Source: Burkholderia gladioli
Lineage (GTDB): Bacteria; Pseudomonadota; Gammaproteobacteria; Burkholderiales; Burkholderiaceae
Direction of reading: 5' to 3'
DNA length: 64,000 nucleotides
Assembly: GCF_000959725.1 (NCBI RefSeq)
Contig: NZ_CP009322.1
Span: 2,976,001-3,040,000, forward strand
Below, one piece after another: positions 35,053 through 47,207 of this stretch. Made by a program: the position numbers and the translations under genes. The notes beneath the pieces are model-generated. The model did not search any database. It saw only the letters and a list, made by a program, of their open reading frames with translations, and was not told where the DNA came from. Every line of letters begins with the position of its first letter. Position 1 is the stretch's first letter.

Positions 35053-35984
35053 CTAGACGATGATGCGCGCGGCATCCTCGCCGAGCCGCGCGCCGTACTT
35101 GCGCACGGTCTCCACGGCGATCTCGACCAGCCGCTCGGTCCATTCGGAGCCGGTGCGCCAGGCGATCACGAAGGGCAGCGGCGGCGGCACCTCGATGCCG
35201 TCGAGCCGGCGCAGCGTGCCCTTCTCGAGCGGCACCGGCACCAGCGCGGGCGGCATCGCGGCCACCCCGAAGCCGGCCTGGGTGAGCTGGATCATCGCGG
35301 CCACCGAGTTCACGCAGCTCACGCGCGCCTCGCCGATGCCGTAGGACTGCATCAGCCGCAGCAGGTCCTGGTGCGGGCGCGAGTGGCGCGAATAGGTGAT
35401 CAGCCGCTCGGCGCCGAGCCGGCGCAACGCCGAGGTGGGCGTGTCCTCGGGCTGCAGGCCCATCACGCGCGAGTTGGCCGCCGCGATCCACACCACCGAC
35501 AGCTCCAGCACCTCGATGCTGCGGATCGTCTCGTCGCGCAGCATGTCGGTCTGGATCACCATGTCGAGCATGCCGCGCCGCAACTGCTCGTTGAGGTTGA
35601 GCGCGGTATCCGAGGTCACCTCGATATCGAGGTTCGGATAATGCGCCATCACGTCGGCGACGAAATCGACGAACCAGGAATGGATCGCGCTGTCCATCGC
35701 GCCGATCCGGATCGTGCCGTAGGCGAACTTCTCGCCCTGCAGCGATTCGTAGAGCTGGGTCATCGACTGGCTGACCTGCTCGGCGTGGCGCAGCACGCGC
35801 TCGCCCTCGCGCGTGAGCGTCACGCCCTTGGGGTCGCGCTTGAGCAGCTTGGCGCCCAGTTCCTGCCGAGCACCGAGATGCGGCTCGAGATGGCGGCCTG
35901 CGTCGAATGCAGCTTTTCCGCCGCGAGGCTGAAACTGCGCAGCTTCGCGACCCAGATGAAGGTCTCCAGGAACTTCAGGTTCAC
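35053..35984 (-). pseudogene. LysR family regulator with a single-base frameshift
   Basis: From GTG at 35984 (AAGGAG 6 bases upstream) the frame encodes a normal LysR N terminus: VNLKFLETFIWVAKLRSFSL, then AAEKLHSTQAAISSRISVL. At about 35865-35867 one base is missing where the family has EQELGAKLL. Downstream, the matching -1 frame continues intact from ELGAKLLKRDPKGVTLTREG through a full effector domain (ESLQGEKFAYGTIRIGAMDS, QLTQAGFGVAAMPPAL) to the stop. This is either a recent inactivation or a sequence error. It lies downstream of the oxoprolinase/DUF969/DUF979 operon, which it probably regulated. Confidence 0.8.
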
Positions 35985-36095
35985 GTACGTCTCCTTCGCT
36001 GCCGGCGGCGCGGTGGGGTGCGCCGCCGGGTCCGTCCCAGCATATACCTCGGAAAAAACCCGCTGAACAGCGGCGACATCCCCACCCGCCGCGCT

Positions 36096-36218
36096 TCACT
36101 CGATCGCCTGCGCGATCGCGGCGATCAGATTGCCACCCTGCGCGACGATCGTGTCGCGATAGGACTCGAACATCGCGTCGCTCAGCTTCGCGTCGTCGCC
36201 GGTCGTGAAATGCGTCAT
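36096..36218 (-). pseudogene. Short coding remnant or small protein, family not recognised
   Basis: A 40-codon frame, MTHFTTGDDAKLSDAMFESY continuing to a stop after AIAQAIE, has protein-like composition and could extend upstream without a start (WPATPV precedes). It looks like the C-terminal end of a larger enzyme left after a deletion between the LysR gene and DUF979. I cannot name the parent gene, and chance is not excluded. There is no clear ribosome site. Confidence 0.35.
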
Positions 36219-36323
36219 GACCGGCGTCGCCGGCCAAGCGGCCAGATCATGGGAAGCGCGCCCGCTCGTCGGATTCGACGGCGGGCGTCGGGAGAGGAAA
36301 AGGGATGGAGCGACGCGCGGCGC

Positions 36324-37274
36324 TTACATCAGCAAATACAGCAGGAAGATATTGACCACCAGCAGGCACAGCGCGGTCGGCGCCTGGGCGCGGATCACGC
36401 CGTACTTGTCGCGCAGTTCGAGCAGCGCGGCCGGCACGATGTTGAAGTTGGCGGCCATCGGCGTGAGCAGGGTGCCGCAATAACCCGAGAACATGCCGAT
36501 CGCGGCCAGCGGCGCCGGGTTGGCATGGAACACGCCGATCAGCACCGGCACGCCGATGCCGCCCGTCATCACCGGGAAGGCCGCGAAGCCGTTGCCCATG
36601 ATCGCCGCGAACAGCGCCATGCCGATGCAGTACACGGCCACCGCCAGCAAGCGCGCGTCGAGGCTGATATAGGCGGTGCTCAGGTGCGCGATGGCCTTGC
36701 CCACGCCGGCATCGGCGAACACCAGGCCCAGCATGCCGAGCATCTGCGGCAGCACCACCGCCCACGACACCGCGTCGATCAGCCGGCGCGCCTCCAGCAC
36801 GCCCTGCTTCGGACCATCGCCGGTGAGCCGGCAGGCGAAGCCGAAGGCGATCACGCAGCCGATCCCGAACGAGACCAGGGTCGCGTTCTTCGGATCGAGC
36901 ACGGCGGTGCCGCCGAACACCAGGTGCGGCGCCAGCAGGGTGCCGATCACGGTCACCAGCGGAATCGTCAGGGCCGGCAGGAACAGGCGGTTGCCCAGAC
37001 GCATCGCGTTCGCGCGCCGCGTCGCCTCGTCGGGCACCTTGGGTTTGGCGCCCACCACGCCGCCGAAGCCGGCCACCAGCGCCATCGCCACCACCAGCGC
37101 GCCGACCACCTCGGGCGGCAGCCGGTCGCCGGCCAGGAACACGATGCCGTAGACGATCCAGAAAGCGCCGGCCAGGAAGCGCCTGGGATGCGCGCGATCG
37201 CTGACGATCACGCCGCCGATCACGATCAGCAGCAGGCCCAGCAGCCAGAAGAACCAGTCGAGCGTGACGATCAT
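36324..37274 (-). CDS. DUF979 family permease subunit
   Basis: 316-residue inner-membrane protein with about nine to ten helices. DUF979 signatures are WFFWLLGLLLIVIGGVI at the N terminus, MGNGFAAFPVMTGGIGVPVL and MFSGYCGTLLTPMAANFNIVPAALLEL near the C terminus. It is found paired with DUF969 and is thought to form a transporter for 5-oxoproline-type compounds, by association with pyroglutamate-hydrolysing enzymes. Its start overlaps the DUF969 stop by 4 bases (37271-37274), indicating a coupled two-subunit system. Confidence 0.88.
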   Translation of the reverse strand: MIVTLDWFFWLLGLLLIVIGGVIVSDRAHPRRFLAGAFWIVYGIVFLAGDRLPPEVVGALVVAMALVAGFGGVVGAKPKVPDEATRRANAMRLGNRLFLPALTIPLVTVIGTLLAPHLVFGGTAVLDPKNATLVSFGIGCVIAFGFACRLTGDGPKQGVLEARRLIDAVSWAVVLPQMLGMLGLVFADAGVGKAIAHLSTAYISLDARLLAVAVYCIGMALFAAIMGNGFAAFPVMTGGIGVPVLIGVFHANPAPLAAIGMFSGYCGTLLTPMAANFNIVPAALLELRDKYGVIRAQAPTALCLLVVNIFLLYLLM

Positions 37275-38017
37275 GCCTGTTCTCCCTGCGCGCGCGCATC
37301 GTCGCTCGGCTCGCGGGCAGAGGCGGGCAAGGCCGCGGCCTCGCGCGCCAGCCAGCCGTCGAGGCGCCAGAGCCGGAAGCCGTGGATCAGGAAGGCCGAG
37401 ATCGCGGTCGGGATGCCGTACAGCGCGACGTGCATCGGCTCGACGACCACGCCCGCCTCCTTCAGGAAGGTGACCATCAGCACGATCGCGCCGAAGGCCA
37501 CGAACACGTCCTCGCCGAAGAACAGGCCGATGTTGTCGGCCGAGGCCGCGAAGGCGCGCAGCCGCTCGCGCACCGCCTCGCCGAAGCGGCCGAAGCGCGA
37601 TCGCGCGGCGCCTTCGGCCATCGGCGCGACCAGCGGGCGGACCATCTGCGGATGGCCGCCGAGCCCGGTCAGGCCCACCGCGGCGGTCAGCTCGCGCACC
37701 AGCAGGTAGGCCACCAGCAGGCGCCCCGGCGTGGCCGCGCGGATGTTGCCGATCCAGATCTGGGCCCGCTCGCGCAGGCCGTGCCGCTCCAGCAGGCCGA
37801 TCACCGCCAGCGGCAGCAGGGTGATCAGTGCGATCACACGGGTCTTGACGAAACCCGCGCCGATCGCGGCCAGCACGTGCTGGAGCGGGAAATGCGCGGC
37901 CAGGCCGGTGACGATCGCCGCCACCATCACGATCAGCATCGGGTTGAAACGCAGGACGAAGCCCGCCACGATCAGCACGACGCCGATCAGCGGGTACAGG
38001 TTCACGGTTGACTGCAT
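37271..38017 (-). CDS. DUF969 family permease subunit
   Basis: 248-residue inner-membrane protein with about six helices. DUF969 landmarks are VNLYPLIGVVLIVAGFVLRF, KTRVIALITLLPLAVIGLLERHGLRE, GLGGHPQMVRPLVAPMAEGAA and SADNIGLFFGEDVFVAFGAI. The ATG at 38015-38017 has AGGAG 7 bases upstream. It lies between the oxoprolinase gene (130 bp upstream) and DUF979 (overlapping), so the three probably form one transcript for uptake and cleavage of 5-oxoproline or a related lactam. Confidence 0.88.
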   Translation of the reverse strand: MQSTVNLYPLIGVVLIVAGFVLRFNPMLIVMVAAIVTGLAAHFPLQHVLAAIGAGFVKTRVIALITLLPLAVIGLLERHGLRERAQIWIGNIRAATPGRLLVAYLLVRELTAAVGLTGLGGHPQMVRPLVAPMAEGAARSRFGRFGEAVRERLRAFAASADNIGLFFGEDVFVAFGAIVLMVTFLKEAGVVVEPMHVALYGIPTAISAFLIHGFRLWRLDGWLAREAAALPASAREPSDDARAQGEQA

Positions 38018-38147
38018 GGAAGGATCTCCTGTTGCCGGGAAAGAGAACGGCCCCGCCGCGCGGACGGGACCGCCTTGCCTGCGCACGTGCGCCGCCTGAG
38101 CCGCGGCTGCCGTGCGCCTGTTGGTTTGTCGCTGTTCACGTTCGGCG

Positions 38148-41807
<3,660 letters not shown>

Positions 41808-41922
41808 GACTTCATCTCCGAGGGCTGCCGGCCGGCGGGCGGGCGCGGCATGCCGTGTTGTGCTGGCCGGATTGTCGGCGCGGCATCGGAAGCGAGTCGA
41901 TGAAGAAAAATAAATCCGCCGT

Positions 41923-41937
41923 ATAACGAAATGCTAT
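41923..41937 (-). promoter_or_regulatory. LysR-type box upstream of the oxoprolinase gene
   Basis: ATAAC-GAAAT-GCTAT is an imperfect inverted repeat with the 15-bp T-N11-A-like geometry of LysR sites, 116 bases upstream of the oxoprolinase start. The frameshifted LysR gene at 35053-35984 is the likeliest cognate regulator. Confidence 0.4.
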
Positions 41938-42094
41938 TCGCGGCGATAATCGCGCCCGGACGCGGATCCGCGCCGACCGCGAAACGCCCCGGCGCGCGGC
42001 GCCTGTACCGACTGGTCCGTCGTCGGGGCCGACCGGTCATACCACCGGGGGGCAGGTTCGCGACACGCCGCGTTGCATGCGAAGCGGGCGCCAT

Positions 42095-42110
42095 CGATTG
42101 TCGACAATCG
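42095..42110. promoter_or_regulatory. Perfect 16-bp palindrome CGATTGTCGACAATCG
   Basis: An exact 8+8 palindrome with a TTGTCGACAA core, of the shape bound by GntR-family and similar dimeric repressors. It is 288 bp from the oxoprolinase start and 382 bp from the bcsD start. No GntR gene is encoded in the window. Confidence 0.55.
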
Positions 42111-42294
42111 GCATTGCCTCGCTGAACGTCCGTTTTTTACCGCTCGTCTTGAAGCGGCGGAAGGAAGTTTCCATTCCTGTAACAAACGGTGGCCGATCCT
42201 GCGCGATGATGGCCTCGCTCGCACCAGTGCCGGTGCGGCCGTGGCTCGGACCCGGTCTCGAACAGTCGACGCGGAGTGCCCATCGCGCGCTGTA

Positions 42295-42307
42295 ATGACT
42301 TTGTCAT
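42295..42307. promoter_or_regulatory. Inverted repeat ATGAC-TTT-GTCAT upstream of bcsD
   Basis: Perfect 5-bp arms about a 3-base spacer, 185 bases upstream of the bcsD start. A candidate regulator site for the cellulose operon. Confidence 0.45.
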
Positions 42308-42491
42308 CTCGATGCATCAACCACGGAATTACCGGAAAAATTCACCGGGAAATTCGACTCGTCATTGACGGAGTTTGCTAATGGATTTGATGCAAGCGAT
42401 ACTTAAAAACTTTGCCGTTTGTGCCTGCTAGTTTTGGAGCCGGGTACTCACGCGCCCGGATTTCTTCAGATTTATCGTGCGAGCGCCGTTC

Positions 42492-42947
42492 ATGCCGACT
42501 GCCGTTGATTTCCTGCTCGAGCAGAATCTTTCCTCCCAATGGCGTGGTTTCCTGCGCGCGTTGGCCGAGGAATTCGAATCGCAACTGAGCCCCGACGAAC
42601 TGCGTCACTTAATGTTTCGCGTCGGATGCCGTTATGCGGGGGAGCACGCGCTCGCCCCCTGCGAATCCACCGCCGATCTCGAGCATGCCCTGAACCTGCA
42701 CTGGGCCTCGGTCCGCTGGGGATACGTGGAATTGTCGGACCAGGGCAGCCACCTGCGCATCGTCCACTGCGGCGCGCCGATCACGGCCTTCGGCAACGGC
42801 GCCCTGGCCTGGATGCCGGCCTTCCTGCAAGGCAGCTACCAGACCTGGCTCGACGCGATGGGGGCAAGCCAGCTCACGGTCGTGCAATCGGGCAGCGAGG
42901 ACGACGGGTTCGCCGTCGAATTCCTGCTGACCTCCGACACGGTCTGA
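42492..42947 (+). CDS. bcsD: Cellulose synthase accessory subunit BcsD
   Basis: 151-residue periplasmic-type subunit of the type I cellulose synthase complex, which guides nascent glucan chains in linear complexes. The sequence begins with VDFLLEQNLSSQWRGFLRAL and contains FRVGCRYAGEHALAPCES, LNLHWASVRWGYVEL, GALAWMPAFLQGSYQTWLDAMG and ends AVEFLLTS, the D-subunit pattern. There is no signal peptide, as usual for this family. ATG at 42492 chosen; an in-frame GTG lies 15 bases upstream. First gene of the bcs operon. Confidence 0.9.
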   Translation: MPTAVDFLLEQNLSSQWRGFLRALAEEFESQLSPDELRHLMFRVGCRYAGEHALAPCESTADLEHALNLHWASVRWGYVELSDQGSHLRIVHCGAPITAFGNGALAWMPAFLQGSYQTWLDAMGASQLTVVQSGSEDDGFAVEFLLTSDTV

Positions 42948-43017
42948 CCCCCGCCGCAGCGCGTAGCCCGCCAACAGCCGGGCCGCTCGCGGCCGGCTCA
43001 CTGGATTCACGAAACAC

Positions 43018-44097
43018 ATGAACACCTCGCGCGATGTCAAAGCCCTCTTCGACCGGTTCGGCGGAGATGCAAGCAGTTACCAGGAAATCCGGATGGAGAA
43101 CGAAGCCCTCGATGCGCGGCGCCGCTGGCCGCTGCTCGGCATGATCGATCCGCGCCAGGCCGAGCTGGCGGCCGCCTCCGGCCAGCCCGACGAGGCGCGC
43201 GCGGCGGCATCGCCGGCCGAGGCGGGCGCGCGCGGCAAGGCCGCCACGCAGAATCGCACCCACGCGGTGTTGCGCAGCACCGCGCCGCTGTTCACGCGCT
43301 CGCCGCGCCGCGACGTGCCGCCCGCGATCGCGCCGCAGCCGGCGCCCGCCGCGCCCGAGGGTTCGACCTACCGCTTCACGCCGGCGCCCGACGCGGCCGC
43401 GATGGCCGCCGAGCCGGCCGAACTCGCCGCGCCGGCTGTCGCGCTTGCTGCCGCAGCAGCCGGCGCCGACACCGCCGCTAGCGAGCCCGCCTCGCCCGCC
43501 GCCACGCTGCTCGCGCCGCTGCAGGCCTCGCTGGCGCCGCGCGATGCCGCCTCGGTGCCGCCCTCGGCGGTGGCACCGGCGGTCGTCGCGCCGGCCGCGG
43601 CCGCGCCCGCGGGCTTTGCCCCGGCCCCGTCGCCGGCGCCCGCCGCAACCGTGACCGCAACCGCCGCCCCTGCCACGATCCCGACGCCGCCCGCCGCGCA
43701 ACCTGCGGCGGCGCCGATGCCGCTGTCGCGCGCGGCGGCCCAGATCGCGCCGCGCCTCGCCCAGCCGCGCACGGCCGAACCGCCGCGCCGCGCGATGGCG
43801 CGCGGCATCTTCACCGCGCCGATCGGCGCCGCCACGCGGCTGCCCTCGCGCGACCCGCTCGGCCGCGCGCCGGTGCCGCTCCAGCCGGCCCCGGCCCTGA
43901 AGAAGCTGGCCGGCGGCGCGCTGGCCCGGCCGGGCCAGCCGCAACGTGCCGGCGCCGCCGAGGCCGACGGCGAACGGCTCGACTCGTTGTTCACGCGCCT
44001 GCGCCACGGCGGCAGCGCGCCGGCCCCGGCCGCGCCGAAATCCGCCGCCGAGGCGCCGCGCCGCCCGTGGTTCCTGCGTGGAGCGCCGCGTTCATGA
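43018..44097 (+). CDS. bcsP: Cellulose biosynthesis protein BcsP
   Basis: 359-residue protein with the conserved BcsP/BcsR N-terminal module (residues 1-43: DVKALFDRFGGDASSYQEIR, then ARRRWPLLGMIDP). A long Ala/Pro-rich disordered linker (about 95-240) follows, then a basic C-terminal part with RGIFTAPIGAATRLPSRDPLG, and the protein ends at RPWFLRGAPRS. BcsP localises cellulose or particle-type synthase complexes and works with the ParA-like BcsQ. Its stop codon overlaps the bcsQ start by 4 bases, so the two are translationally coupled. Confidence 0.85.
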   Translation: MNTSRDVKALFDRFGGDASSYQEIRMENEALDARRRWPLLGMIDPRQAELAAASGQPDEARAAASPAEAGARGKAATQNRTHAVLRSTAPLFTRSPRRDVPPAIAPQPAPAAPEGSTYRFTPAPDAAAMAAEPAELAAPAVALAAAAAGADTAASEPASPAATLLAPLQASLAPRDAASVPPSAVAPAVVAPAAAAPAGFAPAPSPAPAATVTATAAPATIPTPPAAQPAAAPMPLSRAAAQIAPRLAQPRTAEPPRRAMARGIFTAPIGAATRLPSRDPLGRAPVPLQPAPALKKLAGGALARPGQPQRAGAAEADGERLDSLFTRLRHGGSAPAPAAPKSAAEAPRRPWFLRGAPRS

Positions 44098-44885
44098 AGG
44101 TCGTCAGTGTCGTGTCGGCGAAGGGCGGGGTCGGCAAGACCACGCTCGCCGCCAACCTCGCCTCGGTGATCGCCTCGCAGGGCCGCCACGTGGTGGCGAT
44201 CGACCTCGATCCGCAGAACTCGCTGCGCCTGTACTTCGGCGTGCCGCTCGACAGCGTCGACGGCCTGTCGCGCGCGGGGCTGGCCGGCTCGCTCTGGCAG
44301 GGCGCGATGGTCGACGGCGACGACGGCGTGACGGTGCTCGCGTTCGGCGCGCTGGTGGAGCAGGAGCAGCACCTGTTCGAGCGGCGCCTCGACGACGATC
44401 CGGGCTGGCTCGCGCGCGGCATCGCCGACCTGCGCCTGGGCGAGGACGACATCGTCATCATCGACACCCCGCCCGGCTCCTCGGCCTTCACGCGCGCCGC
44501 GCTGACGGCCGCGCATTTCGCGGTCAACGTGGTGTTCGCCGACGCCGCCTCCTACGCGGCGATCCCGCAGATGCAGCGCATGATCGACGCCTACGCGGCC
44601 TCGCGGCCCGAGTTCATCGGCGAGGGCTACGTGGTCAACCAGATCGACCAGTCGCGCCAGCTCAACAAGGACGTGCTGCGGGTGCTGCGCGACATGCTCG
44701 GCAAGCACATGTTTCCCGGCGTGATCCACGACGACGAGGGCGTCAGCGAATCGCTGGCCTGCAACACCACCATCGTGCGCTACGACCCGGTCAGCCAGGT
44801 CTCGGCCGACCTGCGCGCCTGCGCGGCCTGGCTGCTGGATGCGCTCGGCAGCGACGAGCCCGCCGAGGAAGGAAACGCCGCATGA
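44094..44885 (+). CDS. bcsQ: Cellulose biosynthesis ParA-like ATPase BcsQ
   Basis: 263-residue MinD/ParA-type ATPase needed for polar placement or activity of the cellulose synthase. The deviant Walker A SAKGGVGKTTLAANLAS (residues 8-24) has the signature lysine. AIDLDPQNSLRLYFG and IIDTPPGSSAFTRAAL are the A' and B motifs, and CNTTIVRYDPVSQVSADLR is typical of the BcsQ/YhjQ C terminus. The ATG overlaps the bcsP stop, and the gene in turn overlaps bcsA by 4 bases. Confidence 0.94.
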   Translation: MKVVSVVSAKGGVGKTTLAANLASVIASQGRHVVAIDLDPQNSLRLYFGVPLDSVDGLSRAGLAGSLWQGAMVDGDDGVTVLAFGALVEQEQHLFERRLDDDPGWLARGIADLRLGEDDIVIIDTPPGSSAFTRAALTAAHFAVNVVFADAASYAAIPQMQRMIDAYAASRPEFIGEGYVVNQIDQSRQLNKDVLRVLRDMLGKHMFPGVIHDDEGVSESLACNTTIVRYDPVSQVSADLRACAAWLLDALGSDEPAEEGNAA

Positions 44886-47164
44886 AATCCACCCGTCACG
44901 CCACGGCGCAGGCCGCGCCGCGCGCCGCCGTGTCCGCCGCCGGCGCCGGCACCCAGGGCGCGCCGGCCGCGAACGCCGGCCCGCCAGCCAAGCCGGGCAA
45001 GCCCGGCAAGCCGCCCCGGCGCGGCGGCTCGCGCCTCGAACGCTTCGCCGACGCGCGCCTGTTCGGCAGCCTGCCGGTGATCGTGCTGCTCTCGCTGTTC
45101 TCGGCCGGCGCGCTGTTCTTCGTCTTCACGGTACCGCTGTCCAACGGCCAGCAACTGATCTTCGCGGCCTGCTGCTTCGCGGCCGCGCTGCTGTTCCGCC
45201 GCATCGAAGGCCATTACGCCACGCTGGTGATGATGATGCTGTCGGTGATCGCCACCGGCCGCTACATGGTCTGGCGCCTGACCGAGACCACCTACTGGTC
45301 GCATCCGCTCGACGCGGCCTGGGGCCTGCTGCTGGTGGCCGCCGAGGTGTACGCGGCGCTGATCCTGCTGCTCGGCTATTTCCAGACCGCCTGGCCGCTC
45401 AAGCGCAAGCCGCGCCCGCTGCCGGCCTCGCGCGCCGACTGGCCCACCGTCGACGTGTTCATCCCCACCTACAACGAGCCGCTGTCGGTGGTGAAGCCCA
45501 CCATCTACGCCGCGCTCGCGCTCGACTACCCGCCCGAGAAGCTGACCATCCACGTGCTCGACGACGGCCGCCGCCCCGAGTTCAAGGCCTTCTGCGAGGA
45601 AGTGGGCGTGAACTGGACGATCCGCGCCCACAACCGCCACGCCAAGGCCGGCAACATCAACGAGGCGCTGAAGATCACCCACGGCGAGTTCTTCGCGGTG
45701 TTCGACTGCGATCACATCCCGACCCGCTCGTTCCTGCAGATCTGCCTGGGCTGGTTCCTGCACGACAAGAAGCTGTCGATGCTGCAGACGCCCCACCACT
45801 TCTTCTCGGCCGACCCGTTCGAGCGCAATCTCGGCACCTTCCGCAAGGTGCCCAACGAGGGCGAGCTGTTCTACGGGCTGGTGCAGGACGGCAACGACCT
45901 GTGGAACGCCACCTTCTTCTGCGGCTCCTGCGCGGTGCTGCGCCGCTCGATGGTGGAGGAGATCGGCGGCATCGCGGTGGAGACCGTCACCGAGGACGCC
46001 CACACGGCGCTCAAGCTGCACCGGCTCGGCTACACCACCGCCTACCTGGCGATCCCGATGGCCGCGGGCCTGGCCACCGAGAGCCTGTCCGGCCACATCG
46101 GCCAGCGCATCCGCTGGGCGCGCGGCATGACGCAGATCTTCCGCATCGACAATCCGCTGATGGGCCGCGGCCTGTCGCTCGCGCAGCGGATCTGCTACCT
46201 GAACGGGATGATGCACTTCTTCTACGGCATCCCGCGCCTGGTGTTCCTGACCGCGCCGCTCTCGTTCCTGTTCTTCGGGGCCCACGTGATCCAGGCCTCG
46301 GCGGTGACCATCGCGCTGTTCGCGATGCCCCACATGCTGCACGCCAACGCCACCAACTCTCGCATGCAGAGCCAGTTCCGCCATTCGTTCTGGGCCGAGG
46401 TCTACGAATCGGTGCTGGCCTCCTACATCACGCCGCCCACCCTGCTGGCCCTAATCAATCCGAAGCTCGGCAAGTTCAACGTGACGGCCAAGGGCGGCAT
46501 GATCGAGCAGAAGTATTTCGACTGGGCCATCTCGCGGCCCTACCTGCTGTTGCTGATCCTGAACCTGCTCGGCTTCCTGATCGGCCTCTGGCACATCCAC
46601 ACGCACTGGAGCGTGCGCAGCGAGGTGTACACCACCATCCTCAACCTCGGCTGGACCACCTACAACATGCTGATCCTGGGCGCCAGCGTGGCCGCCGCGG
46701 CCGAGCAGAAGCAGGTGCGCGCGGTGCACCGGGTGGCGATGAAGATGCCGGTGATGCTGCGCTTCGGCACCGGCCGCACGCTCGCCTGCGAGACCATCGA
46801 CTACTCCGAGGGCGGCGTGGGCGTGGCCCTGCCGCAGAACATCTCGGTGCCGCTGCACGAGCGCGTGACGGTCTCGCTGTTCCGCGGCGACGAGGAATAC
46901 GCGTTCCGCGCGATCGTCAGCTTCTCGGCGCCGGGCCGTGCCGGCCTGCGCTTCGTCGAGATGACCAAGGACCAGGAATTCAATTTCGTGAAGACCACCT
47001 TCGCGCGCGCCGACGCGTGGACCGGCTGGGCCGAGGGCAGGAAGCCCGACGCGCCGCTGCGTGCGCTCGGCAGCGTGCTGTCGGCCGGCGCACGCGGCAT
47101 CTGGAATCTCTTCGAACACCTCTATGCGGACTTGCGCACCTGGAAACGGCGCTCGGGCCGCTGA
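44882..47164 (+). CDS. bcsA: Cellulose synthase catalytic subunit (c-di-GMP-activated)
   Basis: 760-residue inner-membrane GT2 glycosyltransferase that polymerises UDP-glucose and moves the chain across the membrane. Catalytic motifs are complete: DDG 227-229, DCD 275-277, FFCGS 345-349, TED 370-372 and QRIRW 408-412. About eight transmembrane helices flank the domain. The C-terminal PilZ domain keeps both c-di-GMP motifs, RAVHR (613-617) and DYSEGG (640-645), so allosteric activation is expected. The first 55 residues are an Ala/Pro/Gly-rich basic leader. It overlaps bcsQ by 4 bases. No diguanylate cyclase is encoded in the window. Confidence 0.97.
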   Translation: MKSTRHATAQAAPRAAVSAAGAGTQGAPAANAGPPAKPGKPGKPPRRGGSRLERFADARLFGSLPVIVLLSLFSAGALFFVFTVPLSNGQQLIFAACCFAAALLFRRIEGHYATLVMMMLSVIATGRYMVWRLTETTYWSHPLDAAWGLLLVAAEVYAALILLLGYFQTAWPLKRKPRPLPASRADWPTVDVFIPTYNEPLSVVKPTIYAALALDYPPEKLTIHVLDDGRRPEFKAFCEEVGVNWTIRAHNRHAKAGNINEALKITHGEFFAVFDCDHIPTRSFLQICLGWFLHDKKLSMLQTPHHFFSADPFERNLGTFRKVPNEGELFYGLVQDGNDLWNATFFCGSCAVLRRSMVEEIGGIAVETVTEDAHTALKLHRLGYTTAYLAIPMAAGLATESLSGHIGQRIRWARGMTQIFRIDNPLMGRGLSLAQRICYLNGMMHFFYGIPRLVFLTAPLSFLFFGAHVIQASAVTIALFAMPHMLHANATNSRMQSQFRHSFWAEVYESVLASYITPPTLLALINPKLGKFNVTAKGGMIEQKYFDWAISRPYLLLLILNLLGFLIGLWHIHTHWSVRSEVYTTILNLGWTTYNMLILGASVAAAAEQKQVRAVHRVAMKMPVMLRFGTGRTLACETIDYSEGGVGVALPQNISVPLHERVTVSLFRGDEEYAFRAIVSFSAPGRAGLRFVEMTKDQEFNFVKTTFARADAWTGWAEGRKPDAPLRALGSVLSAGARGIWNLFEHLYADLRTWKRRSGR

Positions 47165-47207
47165 ACCGGATCACGGACTGCGACGGCAGATGAAGAAAGG
47201 AATCGCC

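Larger units (their letters stand above)
41808..42491. promoter_or_regulatory. 684-bp divergent non-coding region between oxoprolinase and bcs operons
   Basis: AT-richer than its surroundings at both ends and without a supportable gene. It holds a LysR-type box near the oxoprolinase start, two perfect palindromes and, just before bcsD, an AT-rich stretch (42325-42420) with repeated GGAAnTT/CCGG elements and TACTTAAAAAC, probably the bcs promoter. The transcription starts cannot be fixed by eye. Confidence 0.6.

Noticed and set aside
42073..42381. Small open frames in the oxoprolinase-bcs intergenic region
   Set aside because: No ribosome sites, no recognisable domains, different frames on both strands equally open, and they overlap operator-like palindromes.
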